From: CAYTBN01 sp964436045
GTDB taxonomy: Bacteria > Myxococcota_A > UBA796 > UBA9615 > CAYRNR01
DNA length: 64,000 nt
NCBI GenBank assembly: GCA_964436045.1
Contig: CAYTBN010000003.1
Coordinates: forward strand, 124,001 to 188,000
Direction of reading: 5' to 3'
The number at the start of each line of letters is the position of its first letter. Position 1 is the stretch's first letter. A program made the translations under genes and the position numbers. The notes beneath the pieces were generated by a model that was given only the letters and a program-made list of their open reading frames with translations, searched no databases and was not told the origin of the DNA. Positions 19,613-27,687 of the stretch are shown one piece after another.

Positions 19613-20242
19613 ATGGGGCAGGAGAAGATCGCCATCGAGGGGGAGTCCCTGAACGACGCGCTGGACAACGCCTGCAAGGAGTTGGGGGTCGAGTCGGACC
19701 ACGAATTCGAGTTCGAGTACGACCGCGCGCATTTCCGCTCGGGTGCCAGCACCGTGCGCATCTTCGCCTGGAAGCGGGACCCGCAGATCCTCGAAGCCGT
19801 GGGATTCGCCCATGAGTTCGTGACCGGATTCCTCCAGCGCTTCGGCGTCGGCGACGCCCACGTCCGCGTGATCGAGGAAGACCAGAAGGTCACCCTGAGC
19901 GTGAACGCGCCCGGCCAGGAGGGCAATCTGCTCATCGGCCGGGAGGGCAAGAACCTCGAGGCCCTGCAGCACGTATTGACCGCCGCGATGACCCACAGGG
20001 GAAGCAATCTGAAGGCCGTCATCGACGTGGAGGAGTACCGCTCCCGGCGCGAAGATCGTATTCGTGACCAGGCCCAGGCCGCGATCCGTGACGTGCTGAA
20101 CCACGGCGATCCGGCGTCCATCGGGCCGATGAACTCCTACGAGCGCCGCCTCGTGCATGTCGAGGTCAAGAAGCACGACGGCCTGCGCTCCCGCAGCGTG
20201 GGTGACGGCAAGATGAAAAACGTGGAAATCGTCCGGGCCTGA
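19613..20242 (+). CDS. khpB: KhpB/Jag RNA-binding protein
   Basis: A 209-residue RNA-binding protein. It has a Jag-N-like domain (1-50), a KH domain with the GxxG loop in LLIGREGKNLEALQHVL (about 103-119), and an R3H domain at the C-terminus (MNSYERRLVHVEVKKHDGLRS...). The ATG at 19613 has GGGAGG 6 nt upstream and is preferred over the in-frame TTG at 19607. Between yidC and mnmE, the usual position. The intervening 19523-19612 is AT-richer with a T7 run but no convincing hairpin. Confidence 0.94.
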   Translation: MGQEKIAIEGESLNDALDNACKELGVESDHEFEFEYDRAHFRSGASTVRIFAWKRDPQILEAVGFAHEFVTGFLQRFGVGDAHVRVIEEDQKVTLSVNAPGQEGNLLIGREGKNLEALQHVLTAAMTHRGSNLKAVIDVEEYRSRREDRIRDQAQAAIRDVLNHGDPASIGPMNSYERRLVHVEVKKHDGLRSRSVGDGKMKNVEIVRA

Positions 20243-20263
20243 GGGGCGGGTCGCCCCAGATCG

Positions 20264-21580
20264 TTGTCCCGGCATTCAACCGACCGTATCGTCGCCATCT
20301 CCACCGCCGCTGGTGCGGCCGCCATCGGCGTGGTGCGTTTGAGCGGGCCCGGCTCGAAAGACACCCTCGAGTCCCTGTGTCGTCGGTCCGCGGGGGAGCC
20401 GCGGCGCACGCGGGTTCGCACCCTGTCCGGCCCGGACGACGGATTGCCCATCGACCAGGCGATGGTCTGGTGGGCACCTGCCCCCGACACGTTCACCGGA
20501 GACGAGATGGTCGAACTCCACGCCCACGGCAACCCGGCCGTGCTCGACGCCCTGGTCGACGCCTGTGTCCGGCTGGGCGCGCGCCCCGCGGAACCGGGCG
20601 AGTTCACCCGACGGGCGCTACTGGCCGGGAAGCTGGACCTGTCGGGGGCCGAGGCGGTGCTCGCTGCGGTCGACGCGACCTCGCTCGCCGGAGCGCGGGC
20701 CGCGGTCCGGGTGCTGGACGGGGAGTTGGCGCGGTCGGTCGACGAAGTGCGGCGGGCGCTGCTCGGGGCTGCCGCTGCGCTGGAGGCGTCCATCGACCAC
20801 GAGGCTGATGTCGGCGATCCCATCGATGCGGCGATGGTGGATCGGATCGCACGTGCGTCGGATCAGATCGAGGGGCTCGCGAACGGCGTGCGAGCGGCGG
20901 GGCGGCTGGTCGCGGGTGCCGACGTGGTGATCCTGGGGCCGGTCAACGCGGGTAAATCCACCCTGCTGAACCGGCTGGTGGGCCAGGAGCGAGCCATCGT
21001 TCACGCCGAACCGGGAACCACCCGGGACGTGGTTACCGGCGAGAGGGAGCTGGCCGGTGTGCGGGTACGTTTCCACGACACGGCCGGTATCCGCCTGGGG
21101 GCGGGTGAGGTGGAAGGCGAGGGGATGCGGCGGGCCGAGGCTCTCCGCGCGCGCGCCACCTGCGTGCTGTTCGTCCTGGACGCGACCCGTCCCGACGAGG
21201 GGCGACCCGCGCCGGGCGACTTGGTGGTGGTCAACAAGATCGACAGGGACTCATCGTTGCCGTCACTTCCGGGGGAGGCCGTGGCGGTATCGGCGTTGAC
21301 CGGCGAAGGGATCGACGGCCTCGAGGCGCGGCTCGAGGCGATGGTGGGCGGCGTTGACGAGGTGGCTGGCACCCTGCTGTGGACACAACGTCAGGGAGCG
21401 GCGGCGGCCCGGGCAGCGATCCAGCTGAGGGGAGCCCGGGCAGAGCTGGCCCGCGGCGAGTACGGCCCGGCAGCCACCGAGATCGGCGATGCGTTGCGGA
21501 GCCTGGACGAGCTGCTGGGGATCGACCCCTCCGAGGCGGTGCTCGACGAGCTGTTCGCGCGCTTCTGCGTGGGGAAGTGA
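20264..21580 (+). CDS. mnmE: tRNA modification GTPase MnmE
   Basis: A 438-residue GTPase that works with MnmG to make the cmnm5 group on U34 of certain tRNAs. An N-terminal tetrahydrofolate-binding domain (1-120) is followed by a helical domain, an inserted G domain with GPVNAGKSTLLN (G1), DTAG (G3) and NKID (G4), and the C-terminal catalytic FCVGK. The start is TTG 20264-20266 after a GAGGGGCGGG purine stretch. mnmG follows immediately, so the two complex partners are made together. Confidence 0.96.
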   Translation: MSRHSTDRIVAISTAAGAAAIGVVRLSGPGSKDTLESLCRRSAGEPRRTRVRTLSGPDDGLPIDQAMVWWAPAPDTFTGDEMVELHAHGNPAVLDALVDACVRLGARPAEPGEFTRRALLAGKLDLSGAEAVLAAVDATSLAGARAAVRVLDGELARSVDEVRRALLGAAAALEASIDHEADVGDPIDAAMVDRIARASDQIEGLANGVRAAGRLVAGADVVILGPVNAGKSTLLNRLVGQERAIVHAEPGTTRDVVTGERELAGVRVRFHDTAGIRLGAGEVEGEGMRRAEALRARATCVLFVLDATRPDEGRPAPGDLVVVNKIDRDSSLPSLPGEAVAVSALTGEGIDGLEARLEAMVGGVDEVAGTLLWTQRQGAAAARAAIQLRGARAELARGEYGPAATEIGDALRSLDELLGIDPSEAVLDELFARFCVGK

Positions 21581-21585
21581 GCGGA

Positions 21586-23466
21586 ATGTTCCACGTGGAA
21601 CATCCGGTGGTCGTGATCGGCGGTGGACATGCCGGCATCGAGGCCGCACTGGCCTCGGCGCGGCTGGGTGTGCCGACCGTGCTCCTGACCCTGGACCGGG
21701 AGTGGATCGGCCGGATGCCGTGTAATCCGGCCATCGGCGGCCTGGCCAAGGGACACCTGGTACGGGAGATCGACGCCCTGGGAGGCGTCACCGGCCGGCT
21801 GACCGACAGGGCCACCCTGCAGTTCAAGCGCCTGAACACCCGCAAGGGGCTGGCGGTACAGGGATCGCGAGCTCAGGTGGATCGGTTTCGCTACGCCCTC
21901 GAGGCCCAGCGGGAGCTAGAGGCCCAGCGCGGACTGACCGTCTCAATCGACAGCGCCACCGGGATCCGTACCGGCGATGGCGGCGGACTGGCGGTGGCGA
22001 CCCGGCACGGCGGCGAGCTGCCAGCCTCGGCTGTGGTGGTGACCGCCGGGACCTTCCTGGGCGGGCGGGTGATCGTGGGCAGCACCCAGTACCGCGCTGG
22101 CCGGACGGGCGAGGGAGCGACGGGGGACCTGAGCCGCTCGTTGGCCTCCCTGGGGTTGCGGCTGGCCCGGATGAAGACCGGCACGCCCCCGCGGTTGCTG
22201 GCGTCTTCGATTCGCTGGGACGACCTGCCGGAGCAGACCGAGGACGATCCCGAGGGGCGGTTCTCGGCCCACGAGACCCGGCCATCGCTGGATCGGATCC
22301 GGTGCCGGATCACCTACACCAACGAGCGGACCCACGAGATCATCCGCCGCAACCTGCACCGGGCCCCGGTCTACGATGGCACCATCGACGGCGTCGGACC
22401 CCGCTATTGCCCCTCCATCGAGGACAAGGTGGTGCGCTTCGCCGACCGGGATCGGCATCAGCTGTTCCTGGAGCCCGAGGGCCTGCTGAGCAAGGAGATC
22501 TATCCCAACGGCCTGTCCTCCAGCCTGCCGGTGACGGTGCAGCGGGAGATGGTGCGCACCATCGGGGGGCTGGAGAACGCCGAGATCGTGCGGCCCGGGT
22601 ACGCGATCGAGTACGACTTCGCCGATCCCCGGCAGCTCCAGCCGTCCCTCGAGGTGCGGGGAATCCCTGGCCTGTTCCTGGCCGGCCAGGTGAACGGTAC
22701 CACCGGGTACGAGGAGGCGGCTGCGCAGGGGTTGCTGGCGGGGATCAACGCCGCCCGGAAGATCCAGGGCCAGTCGCCGGTCACGCTGGCCCGGGAGCAG
22801 GCGTACATCGGCGTGCTGATCGACGATCTGGTCACCCGGGGAACGGACGAGCCCTACCGGATGTTCACCTCGCGAGCCGAGTACCGGATGCTGCTGCGAG
22901 AGGGCAACGCGGACCACCGGCTCAGCGACCTGGGCGCGCGCATCGGGCTCCTGGGTGGGGCCGACCACCGACGGTTCGCCCGGCGACGGCAGCAGGTGGA
23001 GGACGCCCTCGAGTTGCTGGCCTCGAGCACTGTTCGGCCCACCGATCCGGGGGTCTCCGAGCGGTTGGTGGAGCGGGGGATCGAGCCACCTCGACAGCCG
23101 CGGCGACTTGCCGAGCTGCTGGCCCGGCCCCGGGTCTTGCTCGACGACCTGCTGCCCTGGATTCCCGAGGCCGCCGACTGGCCCCGGGCCGTTGTCGAGG
23201 AGGTGGCGTCGCGTCTCAAGTACGCCGGCTACATCGAGCGGCAGCAGCGGCAGGTGGAGCGGATGCACCGTACCGAGACCCTGCGGCTCCCCGTCGATCT
23301 GTCCTATGGGAAGGTTGCCGGCCTGAGTTTTGAGGTGCGGGAGAAGCTCCGTCGGGTCCGCCCCGAGACCCTGGGCCAGGCCGGCCGTATCCCCGGTATC
23401 ACCCCCGCCGCCATCACGGCCTTGCTGGCGCATCTGCGGATGAGGGAGAAAAGGGGGACGGCCTGA
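21586..23466 (+). CDS. mnmG: tRNA modification enzyme MnmG (GidA)
   Basis: A 626-residue FAD-dependent partner of MnmE. The N-terminal dinucleotide-binding motif VVVIGGGHAGIEAA is followed by the family motif PCNPAIGGLAKGH, then GTFLGG and the C-terminal GidA domain. ATG 21586 gives MFHVEHPVVVIGGG; the first six codons are the parS palindrome. A GTG at 21577 overlaps the mnmE stop and is an alternative start. Its stop overlaps the rsmG start (TGATG). Confidence 0.97.
   Translation: MFHVEHPVVVIGGGHAGIEAALASARLGVPTVLLTLDREWIGRMPCNPAIGGLAKGHLVREIDALGGVTGRLTDRATLQFKRLNTRKGLAVQGSRAQVDRFRYALEAQRELEAQRGLTVSIDSATGIRTGDGGGLAVATRHGGELPASAVVVTAGTFLGGRVIVGSTQYRAGRTGEGATGDLSRSLASLGLRLARMKTGTPPRLLASSIRWDDLPEQTEDDPEGRFSAHETRPSLDRIRCRITYTNERTHEIIRRNLHRAPVYDGTIDGVGPRYCPSIEDKVVRFADRDRHQLFLEPEGLLSKEIYPNGLSSSLPVTVQREMVRTIGGLENAEIVRPGYAIEYDFADPRQLQPSLEVRGIPGLFLAGQVNGTTGYEEAAAQGLLAGINAARKIQGQSPVTLAREQAYIGVLIDDLVTRGTDEPYRMFTSRAEYRMLLREGNADHRLSDLGARIGLLGGADHRRFARRRQQVEDALELLASSTVRPTDPGVSERLVERGIEPPRQPRRLAELLARPRVLLDDLLPWIPEAADWPRAVVEEVASRLKYAGYIERQQRQVERMHRTETLRLPVDLSYGKVAGLSFEVREKLRRVRPETLGQAGRIPGITPAAITALLAHLRMREKRGTA
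21587..21602. promoter_or_regulatory. parS: parS centromere site
   Basis: The sequence TGTTCCACGTGGAACA is a perfect 16-bp palindrome and a recognised variant of the bacterial parS consensus TGTTTCACGTGAAACA; this form is the one described in Myxococcus. It is embedded in the mnmG start region, so the protein begins MFHVEH on this strand. ParB, encoded 2.6 kb downstream, would bind here and spread. I saw no second perfect copy in the window. Confidence 0.9.
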
Positions 23467-24065
23467 TGGCAGCTGGGATCGATCTGCGGAGCGTGGTGTC
23501 CGCGCAATTGCCGGAAGAGCGGGTGGAGGCCGTGGTCGCGGGGGTGGGGCGGTATCTGGAGTTGCTGGAGCGGTGGAACCGGACGCACAACCTGACGGGG
23601 TTCCGCAGGCCGGAGGATCTGATCCGGCTCGGGATCGGCGATTCGCTCGTGCCGTTACCGTTGCTGCCGCCGGACGAGCCCGCGGTGGACGTCGGCAGCG
23701 GGGCGGGGTTCCCCGCGATTCCCCTGGCGCTGGCCGAGCCCGGGCGGCGATGGCTCCTGATGGAGCCCCGTCGCAAGCGGGCCTCCTTCCTCGGCGAGGT
23801 CTGCCACCAGCTGGCTCTGACAAACGTCACGGTCCGCCGGGAGCGGCTCGAGGTAAGCGGTCCCGCGCTGTCGCTTGTCACCTCCCGCGCTGTCGGCGGC
23901 CTCACCTCGATCGTCCCCGGACGTCTCGCGCCGGGGGGCGTCTGGATCGTCGCCACCACACTGGATGCCCTCGATACCCGCGCCAGCTCCGCCCTCGCCC
24001 TCGACACCCACACCCCGCCCACCTCAGCCGACTCCCGCTGCTGGGCTCGCTACCGTCGGGCATAG
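23466..24065 (+). CDS. rsmG: 16S rRNA (guanine527-N7)-methyltransferase
   Basis: A 199-residue SAM-dependent methyltransferase of 16S rRNA. The family motif RWNRTHNLTGFR is at about 37-48 and the SAM-binding motif VDVGSGAGFPAIPLALA at about 76-92, followed by EPRRKRASFL. The start ATG overlaps the mnmG TGA (TGATG). Loss of RsmG gives low-level streptomycin resistance in other bacteria. parB follows after 99 bp with no parA between. Confidence 0.95.
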   Translation: MAAGIDLRSVVSAQLPEERVEAVVAGVGRYLELLERWNRTHNLTGFRRPEDLIRLGIGDSLVPLPLLPPDEPAVDVGSGAGFPAIPLALAEPGRRWLLMEPRRKRASFLGEVCHQLALTNVTVRRERLEVSGPALSLVTSRAVGGLTSIVPGRLAPGGVWIVATTLDALDTRASSALALDTHTPPTSADSRCWARYRRA

Positions 24066-24164
24066 CCGGCCCCTACGCCATGCTTGGCGCGGGAGCGGTA
24101 AAAGAGGTTGAAGGGAGGGGGCAGGAGACCGTATCTTCCTGCTGCGGAAAGGTGGGTTCCCCCG

Positions 24165-25055
24165 GTGCCAGCACGACGAGCAGCGAAGAATGGCAGCAAG
24201 CGCGGCGCGACGCTAGCGGCACTGGTCCCAGACAAGACCGCCCCCGTCGCCGATGACGAGGGTGGCCGCGTGCGTCAGGTCCCCATCGAAGAGGTCCGCC
24301 CGAATCGGTTTCAGCCCCGAAAGACCTTCGATCCCGGCAAGCTCCAGGAGCTGGTGGCCTCGGTTCGGGCCAATGGCGTCATCCAGCCGGTGTTGTTGCG
24401 CCTGTCCGACGGTGGTTACGAGCTGATCGCGGGCGAACGACGCTACCGGGCGGCTTGTATGGCCGGCCTCAAGGCCGTGCCTGCCATCATCCAGACCCTC
24501 GGTAAGGACGTCGACGCGCTGGAGCTGGCGCTCATCGAGAACATCCAGCGCGAGGACCTGAACCCCATCGAAGAGGCCGAGGCATACCAGTCGTTGATGG
24601 AGCAGCATGGCTACACCCAGGAGCGCCTGAGCCGCAGGCTCGGCCGGGCCCGGGCGACGGTGGCCAATACCCTGCGGCTGCTCCGTCTGCCCGGCGAGGC
24701 GCAGGAGGCGATCTGTACCGGCGCCATCAGTACCGGGCACGGCAAGGCGCTGCTGGGCGTCGATCACCCGGACGAGGTCCGGGAGTTGTTGCGCCGGATC
24801 GTCGAGGGTGGACTCAATGTGCGCCAGACCGAGGAGCTGGTCCGGCGCCACACGACCGGGCCGCCCGATTCCGCTCCTCCATCGCGCCCGGAACCGCCCC
24901 CCCAGCTGCGCTCCCTCTCCGACAGGCTGGGTACCCACCTGGAGACCCGGGTGGACATCGTCGCGCGGCGGGGCGGCGGCGGTCGGATCGTGGTGGACTT
25001 CGTGGATGGTGAAGACCTGAACAGGATCGTTGAGACAATCGAGAGGGTATTCTAG
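24165..25055 (+). CDS. parB: Chromosome partitioning protein ParB
   Basis: A 296-residue CTP-dependent parS-binding clamp. The order is: basic N-terminus; CTP-binding motif GERRYRAACMAGL; IENIQREDLNPIEEAEAY; helix-turn-helix ERLSRRLGRARATVANTLRLLRLP; and a C-terminal dimerisation domain ending in ETIERVF. I choose GTG 24165 because the following residues (ARRAAKNGSKRGATLAALVP) fit the ParB N-terminus and a purine-rich site lies just upstream; an in-frame TTG at 24108 is an alternative. There is no adjacent parA. A bactofilin gene follows, as in parts of the Myxococcus chromosome-organising system. Confidence 0.95.
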   Translation: MPARRAAKNGSKRGATLAALVPDKTAPVADDEGGRVRQVPIEEVRPNRFQPRKTFDPGKLQELVASVRANGVIQPVLLRLSDGGYELIAGERRYRAACMAGLKAVPAIIQTLGKDVDALELALIENIQREDLNPIEEAEAYQSLMEQHGYTQERLSRRLGRARATVANTLRLLRLPGEAQEAICTGAISTGHGKALLGVDHPDEVRELLRRIVEGGLNVRQTEELVRRHTTGPPDSAPPSRPEPPPQLRSLSDRLGTHLETRVDIVARRGGGGRIVVDFVDGEDLNRIVETIERVF

Positions 25056-25129
25056 ATTCCGTAATAAAAACAAGCAGTTGGGATTACAACAACAACGTAA
25101 CTACGACGCAGTTGTAGGCAAAAGAAAAG

Positions 25130-25149
25130 GCGCCCACGGACCCGGGCGC
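25130..25149 (-). terminator. Possible minus-strand terminator hairpin
   Basis: GCGCCC (25130-25135) and GGGCGC (25144-25149) form a 6-bp stem with an 8-nt loop. Read on the minus strand it is followed by CTTTTCTTTTG, as in an intrinsic terminator. It could stop antisense transcription into parB, or simply be structure in the bactofilin 5' leader. A second inverted repeat, TACAAC/GTTGTA (25085-25116), lies just before it. Confidence 0.35.
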
Positions 25150-25166
25150 GACCGCGGAGAGGATCG

Positions 25167-25661
25167 ATGAAGTTCCTCAGAAAAGATCTCGAACCCGCCC
25201 CCTCCGGGGAGCCGGGAAGCAAGGAGGCAGACATGACCGCGAAGGGCGGCGGTACCAACACGTTCCTGGGAAAGGGCTGTTCCTTCGATGGCAAGCTGAC
25301 CTTCGACGGGACGGTCACCATCGATGGCCGGTTCACCGGTGAGATCTTCAGCGACGACACCCTCGAGGTCGGTCCCGAGGCTGACATCAAGGCCGAGATC
25401 GACGTGGGAGTCATCGTGGTCGGCGGCAAGGTGCGCGGCAACATCAAGGCCAAGCAGCGGGCCGACCTGCACAGCGGCGCGGACGTGACGGGCAACATCG
25501 CCGCGCCCGTGGTGACCATGCAGGAGGGGGCCCTTCTCGACGGTGTCCTGAAGATGGGCCGCAAGGCCCCCGCCGCGGTCAAGCCCGCGACCCGGCCCTC
25601 CCCCTCCCCCGAACCCAAGCCCCTCCCGCTCAAGCCCAAGGACCCGACCAGCCTCCCCTGA
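25167..25661 (+). CDS. Bactofilin cytoskeletal protein
   Basis: A 164-residue bactofilin. A disordered N-terminus is followed by the right-handed beta-helix domain (about residues 30-130) with the regular hydrophobic repeat pattern FDGTVTIDGRFTGEI / ADIKAEIDVGVIVVGGKVRG / ADLHSGADVTGNI. A Pro/Lys-rich C-terminal tail follows. Bactofilins polymerise without nucleotides and organise cell shape or chromosome anchors; in Myxococcus, bactofilins scaffold the ParABS system, which fits its place after parB. It is preceded by a 111-bp A-rich leader. Confidence 0.93.
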   Translation: MKFLRKDLEPAPSGEPGSKEADMTAKGGGTNTFLGKGCSFDGKLTFDGTVTIDGRFTGEIFSDDTLEVGPEADIKAEIDVGVIVVGGKVRGNIKAKQRADLHSGADVTGNIAAPVVTMQEGALLDGVLKMGRKAPAAVKPATRPSPSPEPKPLPLKPKDPTSLP

Positions 25662-25786
25662 CCCGGACTTCTCACGAAGCTCGGGAAGCTATCAGCCATC
25701 AGAATCGCTGGCTGCTGACGGACTTTCGCACCGATCCCTGATGGGGCGAACTCACGCGTGGGGGAGAAGCGGAGCGGAGAGCGGGC

Positions 25787-26005
25787 TCAGGCCTTGGCGT
25801 CCTTCAGTGCCGCCTGCAGACCCTTCTTCTGGATCGTGCGGATCCCGCGGGCGCTGACCTTGAGCTTGACGAACTTGCCCTCGGTCTCGTCCCAGAATCG
25901 CTTGGCCTGCACATTGGGCTGCTGGCGCTTCTTGGACTTGTTGTGCGCGTGGGAGACCTTGTAGCCCACCAGCGGCTTCTTCCCAGTGATCTTGCACTTG
26001 GGCAT
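25787..26005 (-). CDS. rpmB: 50S ribosomal protein L28
   Basis: A 72-residue ribosomal protein: MPKCKITGKKPLVGYKVSHAH, then NKSKKRQQPNVQAKRFW. Only one cysteine (Cys4) is present, so the zinc-binding four-Cys form is absent. It is in an operon with rpmG on the minus strand, 23 nt downstream of it. The gap 25662-25786 between it and bactofilin holds only a short CAGCCA/TGGCTG inverted repeat near 25693. Confidence 0.96.
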   Translation of the reverse strand: MPKCKITGKKPLVGYKVSHAHNKSKKRQQPNVQAKRFWDETEGKFVKLKVSARGIRTIQKKGLQAALKDAKA

Positions 26006-26028
26006 GGTCCGGCTCCTCGTCCAGGCCC

Positions 26029-26184
26029 CTAACGGAGCTTGGACTCCTTGAACAGCACGTGCTTTCGGGCCTTGGCGTCGTACTTCTTCAGCTTCAGCTT
26101 GCCCGTGCTGTTCTTCTTGTTCTTGGTCGTCGTATAGAAGTAGCCGGTCCCTTCGGTGGACACGAGCTTGATCTTCTCTCGCAT
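26029..26184 (-). CDS. rpmG: 50S ribosomal protein L33
   Basis: A 51-residue basic protein reading MREKIKLVSTEGTGYFYTTT, then KNKKNSTGKLKLKKYDAKARKHVLF. The zinc-ribbon CxxC pairs of the C+ form are missing, so this is a zinc-independent paralogue. The stop is TAG at 26029-26031 and the start ATG is at 26182-26184. It is cotranscribed with rpmB, as is common. Confidence 0.95.
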   Translation of the reverse strand: MREKIKLVSTEGTGYFYTTTKNKKNSTGKLKLKKYDAKARKHVLFKESKLR

Positions 26185-26238
26185 GACGCACCTCCGCCTG
26201 CAAAGGGCATCGGAGGGTAGTCCCGGCCCGTCGGCCTG

Positions 26239-26964
26239 TCAAGACCCCTGCTCGTCGCCGCGCCTGCGGCCCAGCCGCCGGGCCCCGTCCACGGCCAGCC
26301 GCTGTCCGGTGATCGGCCCTGGCGAGCGGGCCAGCAGCAGCACCGCAGCGGCCACCTCGTCGGCGGTGGCTGCGCGTCCCAGCGGGATCCGGGCCGCCAG
26401 CGCGGCACGGGTCGAAGCGTCTGTCCCGGTGGCCCCCTCGACCAGCCCGGGCGCGACGGCGTTGACCCGCACCTTGGGGGCCAGCTCCAGGGCCAGGCAG
26501 CGAACCGCATGGGCCAGGCCGGCCTTGGTGGCGGCGTAGGCCGCGTGGTCACACCATGGCTGTTCCGCGGCGATGTCGGTCAGCAGGATCGCCTGGCCCG
26601 CCGCCGCCTTCAGCGCTGGCAGCGCGCTGCGCACCGCCATCAACGGCGCCCGCAGGTTGAGCTGCCACAGCTCGTCCAGGTCCTCGATCGTCGCGCCGCC
26701 GATCGGAGCGCTGCGATAGACCCCGCTGGCGACCACCAGCAGGTCGAGCCTCTCCAACCCGGCGGTCACCTTGGCGATCGCGATCGGATCCCGCAGGTCG
26801 GCGCCCACCAGCTCGGAGCGGCGGCAGTCCCGGCGCAGCTCCTCGGCGAGCTGCCGTTCCTGGTGGTAGTGGATGCGGACCTGGTAGCCGTCCGCGGCCA
26901 GCGCGCGCACCACCGCCCGGCCAATCAGCCCCGTGCCGCCGAGCACCAACGCCTGTGAGGGCAT
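26239..26964 (-). CDS. FolM/PTR1-like pteridine reductase (SDR)
   Basis: A 241-residue short-chain dehydrogenase. The NADP-binding motif is GGTGLIGRAVV (residues 9-19) and the catalytic YAATK is near residue 155. The usual catalytic Ser is replaced by the Thr-Asp pair in AILLTDIAAEQPW; Asp at this point is characteristic of pteridine reductase 1 and FolM, which reduce dihydropterins. A role in tetrahydrofolate or tetrahydromonapterin supply is therefore likely. It diverges from the split methionine synthase genes across 81 bp, which agrees with one-carbon metabolism. Confidence 0.8.
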   Translation of the reverse strand: MPSQALVLGGTGLIGRAVVRALAADGYQVRIHYHQERQLAEELRRDCRRSELVGADLRDPIAIAKVTAGLERLDLLVVASGVYRSAPIGGATIEDLDELWQLNLRAPLMAVRSALPALKAAAGQAILLTDIAAEQPWCDHAAYAATKAGLAHAVRCLALELAPKVRVNAVAPGLVEGATGTDASTRAALAARIPLGRAATADEVAAAVLLLARSPGPITGQRLAVDGARRLGRRRGDEQGS

Positions 26965-27045
26965 GCTCTCCTCCGATCCGCGGGAAACGTCGCCACTATA
27001 GGCGCCCCGCTCGCGGCTGTGTAGGATCCCGGCCGGGAGGCGCTC

Positions 27046-27687
27046 GTGCACTCTGCCGGTTCGATTCACCTGCTCGAGGACATCCCGCTGACGTGGGATG
27101 AGCGGGCCCTGTTGCGGACCTTGCGGATCCCGGGCCTGGCGCTCGTCTCGGAGATCGAGGAGTCCACCCTGCGGACCGACATCCGCGGGGCGATCGAGAT
27201 CGGCGTACCGCTGGCCCGGGCCGAGGCCACCGTCCGCTGGGTCGATCTGCGGCCCGGCGTGGCTCCCGCAGCCGCTTCGCGGATGTTTGTCGGTGACTCC
27301 GCCTCCCGCTGGCTGGAGGGCTGCGAGCGCGCCACGCTGATGGTGGTCACCATCGGCGCGGCGCTGGTCAACCAGGTGCGGGCGCTGAGCGACGATGAGG
27401 TCACCAACGCCTACCACCTGGACTCGGTGGGTTCGGTGCTGGTCGAGGCCGCCGCCATCGCCGTCGACAAGGACGTGGGCAACGCCATCCGCCGGGCCGG
27501 CTACGAGCCCACCGCCCGCCGATCGCCGGGCTACGGCGACTGGCCGTTGACCGTACAGCCACTTATCCTTCAATGGTGCGGCGCGGAGCGCATCGGCGTG
27601 CGCTGCACGGACGACCATTACCTGGAGCCGTCCAAGTCGATCACCGCGGTGATCGGCTGGCGCCCGAGGAGGCAGGGTACGCCGTGA
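27046..27687 (+). CDS. Methionine synthase activation-domain protein
   Basis: A 213-residue stand-alone version of the MetH C-terminal activation domain, which binds S-adenosylmethionine and re-methylates oxidised cobalamin. The signature RRSPGYGDWPLTVQ matches the AdoMet-binding RxSPGY motif of MetH. The start is GTG 27046; the stop overlaps the metH GTG (GTGA), so the reactivation module and the enzyme core are made as coupled separate proteins. Confidence 0.88.
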   Translation: MHSAGSIHLLEDIPLTWDERALLRTLRIPGLALVSEIEESTLRTDIRGAIEIGVPLARAEATVRWVDLRPGVAPAAASRMFVGDSASRWLEGCERATLMVVTIGAALVNQVRALSDDEVTNAYHLDSVGSVLVEAAAIAVDKDVGNAIRRAGYEPTARRSPGYGDWPLTVQPLILQWCGAERIGVRCTDDHYLEPSKSITAVIGWRPRRQGTP

